Origin: Vitrella brassicaformis | Lineage: Eukaryota > Sar > Vitrellaceae | Assembly: GCA_001179505.1 (NCBI GenBank) | Contig: CDMY01000061.1 | Span: 106,376-145,542 of the forward strand | DNA: 39,167 nucleotides | Reading direction: 5' to 3' | Part shown: piece by piece, positions 19,733 to 32,243 of the stretch | Layout of the letters: each line of letters begins with the position of its first letter | How positions within the stretch are numbered: position 1 is the first letter of the stretch | Program-made: the position numbers and the translations under genes | Notes under the pieces: generated by a model | Seen by the model: the letters and a program-made list of their open reading frames with translations, nothing else | Databases searched by the model: none | Told to the model about the DNA's origin: nothing

Positions 19733-21668
19733 CTACAGCTTTGCCTTCGTAGGTGCCTCCCCGCCTCTCCTTCCCCTCCTGTCGCCTTTGTTCTTCTTGT
19801 GCTTGGCTGACCTCCTGACAAGCTTGAGACCCCTCGCAGCGACGGCAGGGGGGAGACACTCGTCCTTGTAGTGGTCTGCCGGATGGGATGGGGGGCATGC
19901 ATCACGGACACACACGAAGAACACTCTGAGATAGATGCGTGTTGTGTGCACGGGCTGTGTGTCGTTTGTTGCCGTCTTACCGAAGAGTTCCTGCAGTGCT
20001 GTGAGGTACTCGTTGAATATTCTCTCGACCTTCTCCTCACTCGGTGACGCGTCGGGCGGGCCCACCTCCACTGGGCGGCCGCTCCTGCACAGCACATGCA
20101 TGGGCAGGCAGACAGAGATGGGCGGCAATCATATCATATGACTGTGTGTGTGTGATGTGTGATGTGATGTGTGTGTTGACAACCGTCTTCCTTCCTACTT
20201 GATATAGACCTTGGCCTGATGGAAAAGAAAACCGGGTAGCGGCAGCCAGGGCAGTCCAAAGCGGCCGAACGTCAACTGGAAAGGAATCCCCAAGTGACGG
20301 TACGTCCACTTGGCCAACCACCTTGCAATGCACACACACAGACATACACGTTTATCTATCTATCTCATCAGTGAGTGAGTGAGTGGATGGCGTTTGTTCC
20401 TTAGGTACCTGGACCATTCGGTAGTTTGGAGCAGCTGGTTCTGGCCGAAGAAGTAGATGGGGACCAGCGGCACGCCATACTTGGCGGCCAGGCGTATGAA
20501 GCCCAAGTTGTGTGGGAAGAAGGTCTGCTCTTGGTCGGCATCAGTGCGGATCTGCTCATACACACCACCGGGGGCTATCGCAAACGACTTGCCTGTCAGT
20601 GGGGTATGGTGGGCAGTGAGCGCACAGACAGGAGTGAGCAGTGTGCTGGACTGACTGGGCCATGACATGGGTGGGACCTGTGCGTGATTCATTTAAGTGT
20701 CTGTCTGACCGGCCTTGAGGAGTCCATCGAGGTTCTTTCTGTCGACGGACCGTGCACAGAGAAGGAGAAACCACTCCCGCAAAACTGGCATGAAGAAGAC
20801 GGGGTCGAACACGCCACAGAAGAAGTTGACCGGGTCGTTCTGATGCAGACAACAACGACAGCGTGGTTCTGAGGGCGTTCAGTGAGGTGAGGGATTTGTG
20901 CTGGTTGCTTACTTGTCGAGCGTGCCTGCCTCCCGCGTGGAGGACGCAGACCGGATAGGCACCGTGCGGATGAACAACTTCACACACACACACACACACA
21001 CACACAAAATTGCCCACAGTCCCGTCCCGCCTCCCTCCCTCTCTCTGTCTCTCCAAGGCTGACCCTCCCCTCCCAGCCATCTAATCAATCTCACCAAGAA
21101 TGTAGCCCCTGCCCCTGTCCAGCGGCACGAGGTTGCCGAAGCCCATCCAGGTGCAGCCCGCCGCCTTGAGTCCCCACCCCATGGCAGCAGCAATCGCAGC
21201 AGCTACCCACTGAGGCCCCCAGTGACCCTTCTTCACCGGACCGCGCCGTGTCCACCACATCCATCCGATGTACACTGCGGCAAGCGTCAAGAAAAGCCGC
21301 TGACGGCCTGCACAAAGAATAACGGCACAGCGGACAGTGCGGTGCGGTGTCTGCTGTGCAGCTAGCTGACGCATGTGCACACGGCGCTCACGTGTGAGGC
21401 TTGGCCATCGTAGCTTCGCCAAATTCGCCTGCAGCTGTCTGGCGAGACGGTGGCGGAGGCGCTTCGGCAGCAGCTGGTCAGGAGTTGATCTGGGCGAATC
21501 GTCGTCCTGCTGAGCTGACTTGGCGTCAGGGAAGTCGCGGCACAGAGCAGCGAGGCGGTTGGATGAGCCAGAGGTGGAAACATCACTCCCGAGAAAGAAT
21601 GAAGACGGGCTTGACAGCGATGATTCGGTATATTCAGGGGCGTCCTCCCGCCTGTCTTGGTCCTCCAT
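19733..21668 (-). CDS. DGAT2: Diacylglycerol O-acyltransferase 2
   Basis: Exons in coding order are 21392-21668, 21095-21307, 20913-20977, 20710-20839, 20409-20592, 20199-20321, 19981-20084 and 19733-19875; 1239 nt, 412 residues. Family motifs appear in order: GYILVVHPHGAYPV, with the catalytic HPHG near residue 166; the segment around DPVNFFCGVFDPVFF; SFAIAPGGVYEQI, the PGG-E block; LAAKYGVPLVPIYFFGQN; and FGRFGLPWLPLPG. It transfers an acyl group from acyl-CoA to diacylglycerol in the ER to make triacylglycerol. Hydrophobic segments at about 95-160 (LFLTLAAVYIGWMWW, WVAAAIAAAMGWGL) are the membrane anchor. The N-terminal 90 residues are Ser/Asp-rich and disordered, and the C-terminus ends in a Lys/Arg tail. 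The start is the ATG at 21668; the upstream in-frame codon is GTG. Confidence 0.93.
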
Positions 21669-21878
21669 CAGGCGCACACGAGCAGGCTGGCGTCAAATCT
21701 GAATGCGGCGATCCAAGCTCGCATGGTTTTGCGAGGGGCGCCCTTCCTTTTGGCGTCGGGCCGAGGCAGTATCGACCTAGTTGTCGGTTTGGTTGCATCT
21801 CAGTAGCACAGCGGCTTCGTCTTTATCGTCAGTTTGTTGTTTGGCGCCTGCCTCAACCCCATCTTGGGGGAACGGCCC

Positions 21879-24765
21879 ATGCCGACGGCCGCAGAGGACC
21901 AAGAAGAACAGAGCGGCAGCATTGGCAGTGCCAAGGACCTTGCGGAGGCCAATGGCATTGCCAATGGGACGTCGACGCCGATGGCGTCAGCCGCCGCCGC
22001 CGCCGCCTCGCCGCCGCCCAAATCGCTCTGCTGGCTGTTCGACTGGGTGAGGAAGGTGCATTCACACACAATTATGGATGAGAGCAGCGCAACAGAGTCA
22101 GAAAAGGCCATTTGCAGTGAGTGATACATATGAACGTGGGTGCAATGCATTGCATGCGGTGTTGTTGGTTGGGTTTCGTTGCGTTGTCAGGATGACACGT
22201 TGTTTCCAAGGTCCTTCTTCCGTAACTTGCGCGTGTCGTGTCGCAAAGAGTGCTCTCCGAAGATGCTCACCGATTTGCAAGCCGTCGAAGCCAAAGGCAT
22301 CAAAGGTCCGTCCGCCGTCCGTCCGCAAGGCAGTCAAAGGCAGCACAGCACCTTGCCCGTGTGTGTGGATTGGATTGGTGCGCTGTTTTGTTTTGTGCCT
22401 GCAGTGATGGAGCGTGCGTTGGCTCGTGGCGACGTGGTGGTGATATCGAACGCGACCCAGCAGTGGCTGGTCCACTCCGGCGAGGAGTTCCTGCCCAACC
22501 TGGTCACCTACCTCAACACACACGGCGTCGAGCGCATCAGCGCGCGGGACATCAACGAACGGGACGATATCATGCACTGGAAGGTATGGCTGTCTGTCCC
22601 CCTACACATACCATACACACACACGCAGGGCAGAGGAGAGGGTCCATCTAATCTGATGTGGGGTGCTGTGCTGTGGTGTGCTGGGCTGTGCTGTGGCGCG
22701 GTCTGTGTGTGTAGACGAATGCGTTCATGGCTCAGGTGCAGCGGCGGCTGCCGGGTCTGGAGGCTGTCGTGTCCATCGGTGACGACCAGTACGAGATGCA
22801 TGCACTGGATAGAGTGGCCGAGTAAGGCAAAGAGACAGCCAAACAGCTAAACAGCCAGATACCACACTACACTCGTGTCCTCTTCCCTTGCATTGCATGC
22901 CTTCGTTGATCAATCAGCCGGTACCGAGCGTTGCGTACCAACAAGGTCAAGCTCGAGGAGCAGCCCGACATTCAGGAGTTGCAGATGGTATCCGTCCAAT
23001 CCACACACCACAGGGGTGACGCCGTCCATTCCTCCCCCCTCTCTCCCTCTCTCTGTGTGTGTGTGTGTGTTGTATCGGCAGGAGCTTGATGTCTTGGAGC
23101 AGAAGTTGTACTCAGTGCTGGAGGCGCCAGGCACCCTCTGGCAAATCAGGCTCCCCAACCGAGAACATAGGTATGTATGTGTCCGTGTGTGCGCACTGCA
23201 TCCATGGATGTCGCGCAGAACGCAAAACAGACCGACCGACCAGAATGTCTTCTCGTCCCGTTCATGTGTGTGTGTGTGTGTGTGTGTGTATGCAGTCGGC
23301 AGACCTTTTTGGAGCGTGCGTATGCGCCGCCGCCTGTCAATGACAAGGCGAGGCTCATATCGTCACAGGTAGGCAGCCCACACACACACACACACACACA
23401 CACGTCCTCACACTTCCAAGACAATATGAGACACACACACGCATTTATTGCTGTATGTATTGTTGATATTGATGTGTATGGGTATGTATCTCTGTGTGTG
23501 TGGCTGGTTGATGGATGGATGGCTGGAAGGATCAGAGCAAGATTTGCACCGGTTCATTCCCCCCTGAGTTTGTGCCAGAATTCGACGCCATGCTCGCTAG
23601 CTATGCCGTCAGCCAGGCCAACGGCATCGGCAATGGCACCACAGCAACCACCACCACCACCACCACCTCGCTCGCTCCGCTCGCCCCCCCTCCCCCCACC
23701 CCATCGGGCCCCGCTGCCATAGTCAACCGCATCTCCGTCTCGTCGCCACCATCGCCATTCCCCGTACCGACCATGGTCGCACCACCACCCCAGCCATCAG
23801 CAGTCAACCCCCTGCAGCAGTGTGACGACATGGCGCTGCCCCTCCTGCCGCTGCTGCCCGTGGCGCACTCCCAGATCCAGGGGCAGGGTATAAATGCGCA
23901 TGCCGTCACACCGCCGCTGCCTCTGTCGGTGCCGCCCACCAGGACGCTCACCTTCTCGGTACGTGTTGACAACGAAACACAAGACACACACAGAGACAGA
24001 GAGAACAAGAGAACAGAATATATACGTCGCATGCCATGCACGCATCCTTCCTTCCCATCTATCTCCGTGTTGTCTGTCTTTGGTTGTCAGGACATGGTGT
24101 GTGTTGACAAGAAGGGGGAGGGCGAGGGGGATGGGGATGGGGATGAGGAGGACGGCAAGGCCCCGGCGGCATCTGAGAAGAACGCACCCACCCGGTCGAT
24201 CAGCATCAGCGCCAGTGCCATGCCTCTGCCGGTGCTGCCCTTGCCGGTGCCTGTGTGGCCGGGCGGCCCGCAGAAGCACAAGAGGGGCGCCCCTGGCTGT
24301 GGTGGTGGTGGTGGTGACGGGGAGGAGGAGGACGCGGGAGGGGATGCCGTGCGGAAGCCGATGGACGAGCCTCTGGAGGACATCCTATCGGAGGGCGAGG
24401 CGGCCTGCACCCCACACGCGTCCAAACTTCCCAGCTTCCCCAGCAGCAGCACGAGCCACCTGAGCGATGGCACTAGTGGTGCCAAGGACGACACGACCCA
24501 CACCAACACCAGCAGCACCAACACCAACACCAACATCAACACCAACACAGCTGTGGCTGAGCTGACGCATGGCGAGGGAGATGATGCAGAGGCGGATGAC
24601 GTGGACCTGGAGGGGTACATGGATGTGGCGGGCGGGGAGGGTGAGGGTGAGGGTGAGGGCATGGAGGCCGAGGGTGAGTACTTCGACGCCCTGGCCATGC
24701 CGATGGAGATCGAGGAGATGACGGCCAAGCCCATGAGCCAGGACTTCCTGCTACCGCAGGACTAG
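21879..24765 (+). CDS. HAD-like phosphatase with long disordered C-terminus
   Basis: Exons are 21879-22046, 22191-22305, 22405-22583, 22715-22821, 22918-22987, 23082-23170, 23296-23368, 23530-23958 and 24091-24765; 1905 nt, 634 residues. An exon junction builds HAD motif I, FDWDDTLFPRS, near residue 54. Motif II is DVVVISNATQ near 104-111, and the acidic motif IV is SIGDDQYEM near 174. The core thus keeps the Asp nucleophile and metal-binding acids of the haloacid dehalogenase superfamily; the substrate is unknown. The region after about residue 270 is Pro/Ser/Thr and acidic low complexity. The frame stays open for 33 codons past the TAG at 24763-24765, repeating the motif KPMSQD, which suggests a recent premature stop. 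Confidence 0.78.
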
Positions 24766-24867
24766 GACCACCAGGATGACATCAAACCCATGAGCCAGGA
24801 CCTGCTGCACCAGGAGGAGGGGGATGATACCGACGACGGCAGGGTGACCAGGATGAGCACCAGCTGA
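24766..24867 (+). pseudogene. Possible former C-terminus of the HAD-like protein
   Basis: In the same frame as the preceding exon, 33 sense codons run to TGA at 24865-24867. They include KPMSQDLLHQEE, a near copy of KPMSQDFLLPQD just before the TAG. The codon choice and acidic content match the upstream exon. It is therefore likely to be a lost tail or a readthrough extension. Confidence 0.45.
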
Positions 24868-26708
24868 TCTGTATGTGAGGTGCATTTGGTTGGTTGATGG
24901 GATGGGTCTGGCTGAATGGCTGAATGGCTGTCTGGCTGCCTGGGTGTGGTGTGTGGTTGGATTGCATGTGATTGATTGATTGCGTGAGTGAGTGAGTGAG
25001 TGAGTACAGACAGTATCGAAGTAGTCTGCCTGCCTGAGCCTGAGGGAAGAGACAGAGACACACAGCTGCAGACAGACAGATGTACCATACACACACACAC
25101 ACAGGCGTATCGTCTCCTAGCAGCGTTAGAGCCGTGTCGGCACACGCACACGCACACACATAGATACACACGCAGGGAGAGAGACAGAGACACGTCTAGA
25201 TCCTCTCCTCCCCCTGGCTCTATCTATCCATCGGATGGTTCCCTCGTCCATCAGACAAGGTAGAGCAACGCCCTTCTCTCTCTCTCTCTCTCTGTCTCTC
25301 TCCCTCTGTCTGTCCGCCTGGTAGAATTCGTATGCTGCTCGTACAGCTGGCTGTGGCTGCTACCCTCTCTCTCCCTCTCGCTCTCTCTCTCGGCTGTCCG
25401 CAGATGTGTGTATGAGATGAGTGGATCTATGTGTAGCAGAGAGCCGGCCGAGCGAACCGATAGATATGCGAGTGAGCAGTTTCCCTTCGACGCGCACACA
25501 GAGACAGGGACTCAAGCATGCATTGCATCCGCCGGAAGAGCGACAGATAGGCTGGCTGGTGCATGCGGCTCGTGTCGTGCGGACACACAGAGAGAGACAC
25601 TAACTACACACTCCACTCGCTGGCTGCCTTCTGCATGGCGCCGGCCAGTTAGTTGTGTGAAAGGGGTGGTTGTGGTTGTGCGTGTGTGTGTGTGGTTGTG
25701 TGTGTGTTGTGTGGATGGATGCCATGATAAATGGGTGCGGTGCGTGGCGTGTACATAGGTAGAGGGATGATACGAGGAGGGCGATCGGATTGGATGGATT
25801 GCATTTGATTGGATGGGTGGTCGACGGACAGAGAGACTCGGAGAGATGACAGACCGACCGACCGATCAATCAACAACACGTGATGGATGGATGGACTAAC
25901 TAACGAATGGGTTGCAGATTTGATGATATGAATGGAATGGATACATACAAGTCTGTCCTTCACGCACACCACACGTGACAGACAGGCACGTGCGCATGCA
26001 GATGGAGAGAGAGATGCATCATAGCAGTCCGACAGACACACCACAGCAGCTCACACACGATAGATAGATAGATAGACAGATAGATAGCCTGACGTCGTCA
26101 AGCGAGAGAGAGAGACAGCCAAAAATCAATCACACACGCTGTCCCCCCGCACCTGCGCGACTACAATACGACGCACGTCGACCGACGTGTGCAGGCACAC
26201 AACACATGGCTGTACATCATCTGTCTGGACACGGACGAGCATGACTAAGCAGCATGGAAGCATGAAACCCCACTGAGGAGGATCAGATGGATGGACGGAT
26301 GGACGGATGGGCCGGATGGACACACATGACAGGAAGGAAGAACACACCAACGCGGGAAAAATGGTGATATATGCGATCGATGCCCTCACTGAATGCCGCT
26401 CAGCCCCCGAAGTGGGAAGTGACCTAGACATGTATGTATGTATCTCTCTCTATGGTACACAAGATAGAGTCTCTCTGTTAGCTGCGATCGGATCGGCCCG
26501 TCGGGCAGCCACACACGCTGTCATGTCAGCGTGGAGATACAAACAAACGGGCAGGCAACACATACATACATACATAAAGGCATATCTACCTACCCTACCT
26601 AGTCACTCATCCAGTCACCCAGGCATAGTGAGTCGACAAATAGATCGATCAGCCCCCCCCCCCCCCCCCCCGTCCCCGGCCATCGGCCATGGATCAATCA
26701 TGACCATG
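24868..26708. repeat. 1.8-kb tail-to-tail gap dominated by microsatellites
   Basis: Contents include (GAGT)n near 24984-25003, (CA)n near 25090-25160, (CT)n near 25277-25395, (TG)n near 25680-25710, (GATA)n near 26060-26090, (GGAC)/(GGAT)n near 26287-26315 and poly-C near 26655-26672. No gene with splice support was found on either strand. It is the longest gene-free interval in the window. Confidence 0.7.
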
Positions 26709-28502
26709 TCATGCGCTGATCTTGGACCGCTCAGCCGCTTCCCCGCCCCCGCCCTCCTCGCCCCCATCGCTCTCTTTCCTGCGTTTCTTCCTCTTGCCCT
26801 TGTCGCCGTCCTTGCGCACCTGCTGCTTCGAGGCCTTCCCATTCTCGCCATGCTGGACCGCTGCTGCCACGGCTGCTGGCGGCGGTGTGCCACTGACGGC
26901 GGGTGCGTCAGAGGCTGCGGCTGTGCCACCGCCACCCTCCTCGTCCCTCATGCGTGTGACGATAAGATAGTCCTCCACATTGCGCCTCCTGCCGTCCCTC
27001 CACTCATCCTGCCCGCCGCCCTCCCTCTCCAAATCGGCCCTCTCCTCGTCTGTCAGCCTCTCCCATGCAGCAGGGTCCGAGTGCGGCGATATCACCACTA
27101 TCAGCACACGGGGGTTCCACCCGTCATGGGTACACGGTGGAGGCGCGCACGAGCATGGGAGCGGTGTGGGAGGGGCCGATGGTGCGGATGCATCGCCGGG
27201 CTGTGCCTGTGCGTGCATGTTGTCCAGGGATGGAGGAGGAGCGGTACTCGGGCCGGAGGCGAAGCGCGAGAGGTGTTCCGGGATGCCTAGGCCCTCCTCG
27301 CAATGGAACTTGCCGTTGATGTGCAAGATCAGGGCGTCCCTATTGTGCTGTCCATACTGCGAAATGCTCCACGCCATCGTCGCATCCCTGCACACACAGA
27401 CACACACACAGAATGCAACCACGATCATGCAGTGCATGTAATGTGGCCGGTTCTCTTTTTTCACTCCTCTCGCCCACCCCACCCACCATAAATTCTGCAC
27501 AGCCAGGAGTCGTGCGAGTGTCCTGAGTATGCCCCCTCCACTGTCGTCAGCGCCGCCCACTGCCCCGTGCATCCCCATGTGTGCGACAAACTTCTGGATG
27601 TAAGCTTCCGACGCCGGCAGGATCATCCCCAGTGGCGGCAGCCAGCCAAGGAACGGCCAGGCCTCGTCCGTGGCGTGGGTGGAGGGGTGCTGCTGGTGCT
27701 GATGGAGGCTGGCCATGCCCTGTTTTTTGACCAGGCGGGCGACCTCTGTGGGGGTGTTGGTGCCGATGACACGCACCTCGTGTGAGCGTGCGAATGAGAT
27801 GAGGGGCTGGTAGTCTGAGTAGTTGATGGGGAGGGTGGCGTCGTTGTCCTTGATGAACTCCTCCTCTGTGAGGTAGCCGTTCATGTAGCTGTCCAGGTCA
27901 CACTGCAGGTCTCGCGACAGAAACTCTAGACTAAATGAGGGCAACGAACGAACAGGGCAACGAACATCCATAATGAATGGTTTCTATCGACCAGTCGACA
28001 CATCAGATCAGCAGGCATCGTTTTGTGGTGTGGTGCATACATACCCGAGGCAGACGGGCCGTTGTCTGCTGGCACAGTCGGACACGACCTCCCTCAAAAG
28101 CTGCAGCTCTATGCTGTGGGCCGCTTCGTCATCATGTGTTTCGCCTGCACGACACAGACACAGGCGCACACAGCAATAAATGCAGGACCTTGCCCCTGAT
28201 CAGAATGTATCAGCCATGGCAGCCTGAACTCACTGGTTAGGTGACCTACCTATGAGGACGACATCCGACTGTAGAGCGCTCTTGACCACCCTCTCAAGCG
28301 AAGACACGCCGCCAGCGTTGTCATACACGATGTAGCTCCACCTTGGGGGCGCCTCTCGCCCCGCATCTGGCTGGCCAATGGGAGGCTGATGAGCTGAGGC
28401 AGCTGCAGAGCATCTGGCTGGTCTGCGGGCGCTCTGATGCAGCGACAAGGAAGCCAGGGGAACAAAAGGAGGAAGGACGCTGCGGAAGATGCCAGACGCC
28501 AT
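26709..28502 (-). CDS. ChaN-like haem-binding-fold protein (Cofac_haem_bdg)
   Basis: Exons in coding order are 28250-28502, 28045-28144, 27487-27930 and 26709-27387; 1476 nt, 491 residues. The domain opens with DVVLIGETHDDEAAH near residue 80-94, the GExHD signature of the ChaN/Tiki fold. It continues with LEFLSRDLQCDLDSYMNGYL, INYSDYQPLISFARSHEVRV, AVQNLWDATMAWSI and HINGKFHCEEGLGIPEHL, all in family order. Bacterial ChaN binds haem; plant and algal relatives are plastid proteins of unclear role, some called DUF399. The N-terminus is Ser/Arg/Pro-rich (HQSARRPARCSAAASAHQP) and suits organelle targeting. The C-terminal 200 residues are Gly/Lys/Glu low complexity with a basic patch. Haem binding here is not shown. 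Confidence 0.88.
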
Positions 28503-28585
28503 CAACGTCGGTCGTTTCGGCTCCCCAGATCCTCTCCCAGCGACGCCAAACCCCCTTATCCCAAACCCCTCGACACGGAGTCTCC

Positions 28586-28605
28586 TGTTTCATGCAGCAC
28601 CCTAA
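28586..28605 (+). promoter_or_regulatory. Head-to-head gap motif, divergent copy 6
   Basis: It reads TGTTTCATGCAGCACCCTAA, matching the GTTTCACGCAATGTCCTAA core at most positions. It lies 165 bp upstream of the ATG at 28750. A TTTCCGTAACGTC string follows at 28724-28736, as in the NAA60 promoter. Confidence 0.4.
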
Positions 28606-28749
28606 GCGGCCTGGTCAGAGCAGGAGGGGGAAGGACAGGAAGGAATTCCTACTGACGAATAGGTCTGCGCATCTTTGGGAGGGAGTGTTTTTTGATGCGG
28701 TCCACTACTCGGCGAGTTTTCCGTTTCCGTAACGTCCCGCAGTGACCGG

Positions 28750-29523
28750 ATGATGGATACGTGCGGCCGTAACGAATCCTCTCCCTCTCGCCCGTCCGAA
28801 AGCGTTGACACCGACGTGCCCCTCCTCTCTCCCCCGTCACTCCCTGTGTTGCCCCTCGACCACACGCCGTGTGGCCACATTGACTCCTCCGGATCCGCCG
28901 CCTCCTCGCCGGCCATGTGGACAAAGACAGAGGCCAACACAATGAGGAGGAAGAGAGGTCAGAACACCACAACACAGACACAAATCCGTTGACACAGACA
29001 GAAGGGCAAGTGCGCTTTCTTCCCCTGTGTGCCTTCAGGCTGCGAGGAGATGAAGCACCACAGCTATGGCGGCCCGGGGATCGGCAGCCTCACTCGTGGG
29101 GGCCTCGGTGGCATCGCCACCATCGCCACCACCGACTCGGACGATTGGGAGGAGTCCCTCCTGCTCAAGAGGAAGCGCCTCAACCGGCTCTACTCCCAGT
29201 CCAACAGTGCCCTGCGGTCCAGCTCCGCCAGCACCATGGTCGACATGACAGACGTCGACAGCAGCAGCCCCATCATGGCGCGCCTGCACATCGACCTCCA
29301 GCGGCTGGCGGTGTCACTGCCGGAATACTCGACCACCACAGGGGACGACACGATGCGTTCGAGTCTCTCGATGGGCGGGACGCAGGGCGAGCCCGACGAC
29401 ACGCCGACGTCGCCTATGGCGAGGGCGTTGCGGGCCAGAGGGATGGTGGTGGAGGCTGCGTTTCAGCTGGGGGATGGGAAAGGACAGGAGGGGGAGATGA
29501 GAGACGATGGTGATGCCAAGTGA
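28750..29523 (+). CDS. Unknown Ser-rich protein, two exons
   Basis: Exons 28750-28957 and 29039-29523 join in phase 1, giving 230 residues. No family was recognised. The N-terminal part is Ser/Pro-rich with a possible weak hydrophobic stretch (LLSPPSLPVLPLD). It continues with TNTM-like polar sequence and a basic RRKRGGCEEMK across the splice. The second exon has a Gly-rich patch (YGGPGIGSLTRGGLGGIA), the acidic DSDDWEE next to a basic LLLKRKRLNRLY, then a Ser/Thr-rich helix-poor tail. The length and Ser richness suggest a disordered, possibly phosphorylated protein. It is head to head with the ChaN-like gene. Confidence 0.55.
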
Positions 29524-30666
29524 CCCACCGAGCGACAGACAGGAGAAGCACTCGTACTTTTGTGGCTGCCAGTATCCATTCGTCCATTCATTCATTCATT
29601 CATTCATGTATATATGTCAGTCAGTCATATGTATCCCGTAACTAACTTCGGGGAGGGAGGGGTGGGGGGGTCTAATGCGATGCGATGCGATTCGTGTGTG
29701 TGTGTGTGTGTGTATGTCTGTGTGTTGTGTGTGCCTGTGTGTGGGCGGCTGGGTAAGCATGGCATGTATAGCGCTTCTTGATTGCTTGGCCGCTTCCTTG
29801 AAATGAAGGCGGTTCTTCCGTCAGTAATTCTTGCTCGACCTACCTCTCCTTGCGTGGTTAAGGGACTCAGTCCACTCGAGTGGGCTGATGACAGATAGGG
29901 CTAGCAGACAGACAGACAGACAGACAGGCCCACCCAGCACCCTCCCAGCACCCTCACAGACAGTGCAATCGACACGACTCTTCTGCTGTTGGTCTGCTGA
30001 CAGCTATGACGCTTTCTGAGGGAGGGACTGGGGAGCGGACGATGGACGGCCGAACGAACGGGTGGATGGATGGATGGATGCCACCATGCACTCACTCGTT
30101 CGTTGACTCGTTCGTGGGCGGATGGATGGACAGACGTCAGTCAAATACAACACATACATGCATGATGAGAAGACGGACAAATGGGCGGACGGATGGCCAC
30201 ATACGGACTATCCTCTTTATGTACACCTGAGGCAGTCAGTGACGGAGGAAGGAAGCAAGCAAGGAAGGAACACACAATGCAAACAATACAATACAATACA
30301 CCCACCAGCCGCCGCGGCCACCCCAATCTATCAATCAGTTCTTCAGTAAGCTTCAGACACACATCATGATGCGGTTGCCCACAGCAAAGCCACTTTCTCT
30401 CCCTCTCTCTCTCTCTGTCGCTCTCTCTCTCCATTTGGCAGCAGCACGGAGGGTGGATGAACCATGTGTAGGCGTCTAAGGATACATACAAGGTGCGTGC
30501 CTTTGAAGCAAGCTAAGGTAAGGTACACAACAGCAAAAAAGCCAGCACCACCACCGATGAGATGAGACAGACAGACAGCCTACAATAAATCACCTCAGTC
30601 GTCAGTCGCTCCCTCATCCGCCCTCCCCCATCCACCCCAGCAATGACCCCCCCCCCCATCAGTCAG
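29524..30666. repeat. 1.1-kb tail-to-tail gap with microsatellites
   Basis: It includes (ATTC)n near 29583-29606, (TG)n near 29695-29712, (CAGA)n near 29907-29927, (GGAT)n near 30061-30080, (CT)n near 30397-30432 and a C run near 30648-30658. No splice-supported gene was found. Confidence 0.65.
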
Positions 30667-32243
30667 TCACTCGCCGACAGGCTTTGCGAGGCTCTCTCTT
30701 GTGGCCTGGAGTGCCGCCTTGACGGAGTCGGTGGAGAGCTGTTTAGAGAGTCTTTTCCGTAGCTGGTTCATGGCCCGGGCGCTGGTCTCGGTGTCGAGGT
30801 CGCTCAGAACGTCCGCACCCAAGGACTCGTTGGTGCCCTCGGTGGTCGTCATGGAGGGCGTGCTGGCGTCGTTGGCTGGTGGCTTGGGGGGTCTCGGTGG
30901 GCGGCTGATGACCTCGTTGATGGTCTTCTCGGCGTTGGTGGGCGGTGCGTCCGGGTTCAGCTCGATGGTAAACCCCTGACGCATCAGCTCCTCGTAGATG
31001 GTCTTCGAGTACTTCTCGGCAAACACCTCAAAGTAGTACGTCGAACCTAAAAGACACACAGATGGATGCGTCAAGGCGCATGCATCCATGGCTTGGCTTG
31101 GCTATGGCTTGGCTTGGCTGGCTTCACTCACCGTTCCAGACGGCGAGTGCGACCATCGAGGCCAGGAAGATGGTGTGTGCCCAATAGGACCTCCACCAGA
31201 TGAAGCTCAACAACTGCACGGACAACAAAGGCACAATACAGCAACACACACACACAACAAGACTCTCTTCCTCTTGTCGGCCGCCTGCCCCTCCCTCCGT
31301 CCCTCCCTCCGTCACCATGCAAAGGCTGCAGCCGAGTGCGTGGATGAACATGTAGACGAGCGGCCCCCACGAGCCGGCCGCCTTGACGATGGCCGCGAGT
31401 GGCTTGATGGTCCGCAGCATGTACAGGTAGACGGTGTCGTAGTTGCGCTTCTCGATCCGCTTGGCCGCCACCTTGAACATCACCAGGTAGTAAGGGACCT
31501 GCCATATCAAGATGTACACCAGCAGCGGCAGCACCAGCAGCTCGTAGGCAGTGGCATCGCAGTAGATGGGGCTGGGGCTGGACGGCTCGCAGACCCTTGG
31601 GAGGAACTGCCACTTGTCGAGGACCCTGTCGGCGTGCCACCGGATGGCCCAGACGGCGAGGCAGGGGGTGGCGTGGATGAAGAGGTTGGTCGTCATGTCC
31701 AGAGAATGAAACACCAGACTGTTCCGATTCAACGCTAGCCCCCAACTCAGCGGACCAGTCACCTTCAGGGACACACACACCCACAGACAGACAGACAGAC
31801 AGATCAATCACCAGACACACCCACCCATGCCACCCATGCATGCCATGGCCGAGCATCCCTTATTTGCCTCCCTAGCTGTCGTCTCCGTCGCTCACCCAGG
31901 CAAAGACCACTTTGAATATCCTGGGGTTGTCGGTGTCAAAGCCCGGCAGCTTGGGCAGCCCCACCACACCGCAGCCCAGCCCGTATATGCAGTAGCATGC
32001 GAACAGCGCATTCGCCTCGTAGCAGAAGTCCAGCAGGTAGTAGTGTGTGGCGGCGCGCCGGTAGTCGAAGTACCGAATGAAGAACAGCACGGGCGTCTTG
32101 ACCGCGTGCACCAGCCAGAAATCCTCCGGGCATCTGGCCAGCACCCACGTGTCGCAGATGAGGTTGCACACCCCGATGAAGAAGGCCAGCTCGTCTCGGA
32201 GCTTCAGGGGCTTCAGCAGCTTCTTGACTGCCTTGGGGTCCAT
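30667..32243 (-). CDS. GPC1: Glycerophosphocholine acyltransferase 1
   Basis: Exons in coding order are 31896-32243, 31316-31762, 31132-31213 and 30667-31046; 1257 nt, 418 residues. Matches to the GPC1 (DUF2838) family run the length of the membrane domain: RDELAFFIGVCNLICDTWVL, FFIRYFDYRRAATHYYLLDF, NRNSLVFHSLDMTTNLFIHA, AVWAIRWH and WAHTIFLASMVALAVWNGST followed by YYFEVFAEKY. The enzyme acylates glycero-3-phosphocholine with acyl-CoA to lysophosphatidylcholine in the ER, part of phosphatidylcholine remodelling. About eight transmembrane segments are expected. The last 100 residues are soluble, Pro-rich then Lys/Arg/Ser helical. The start is the ATG at 32243. It is head to head with NSUN5. 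Confidence 0.9.

Noticed and set aside
21308-21391. Reading straight through the first DGAT2 intron, which is 84 bp and open
   Set aside because: Its ends are GTGAGC and TGTGCAG, the phases match, and the insert has no family similarity; splicing is more likely, though retention would keep frame.
24868-26708. Genes in the microsatellite-rich gap
   Set aside because: Open frames there encode Thr/His/Ser repeats and have no splice-consistent partner exons or motifs.
26307-27290. 327-residue open frame on the plus strand
   Set aside because: It runs across a microsatellite gap and then antisense to the ChaN-like gene, which has strong family motifs.
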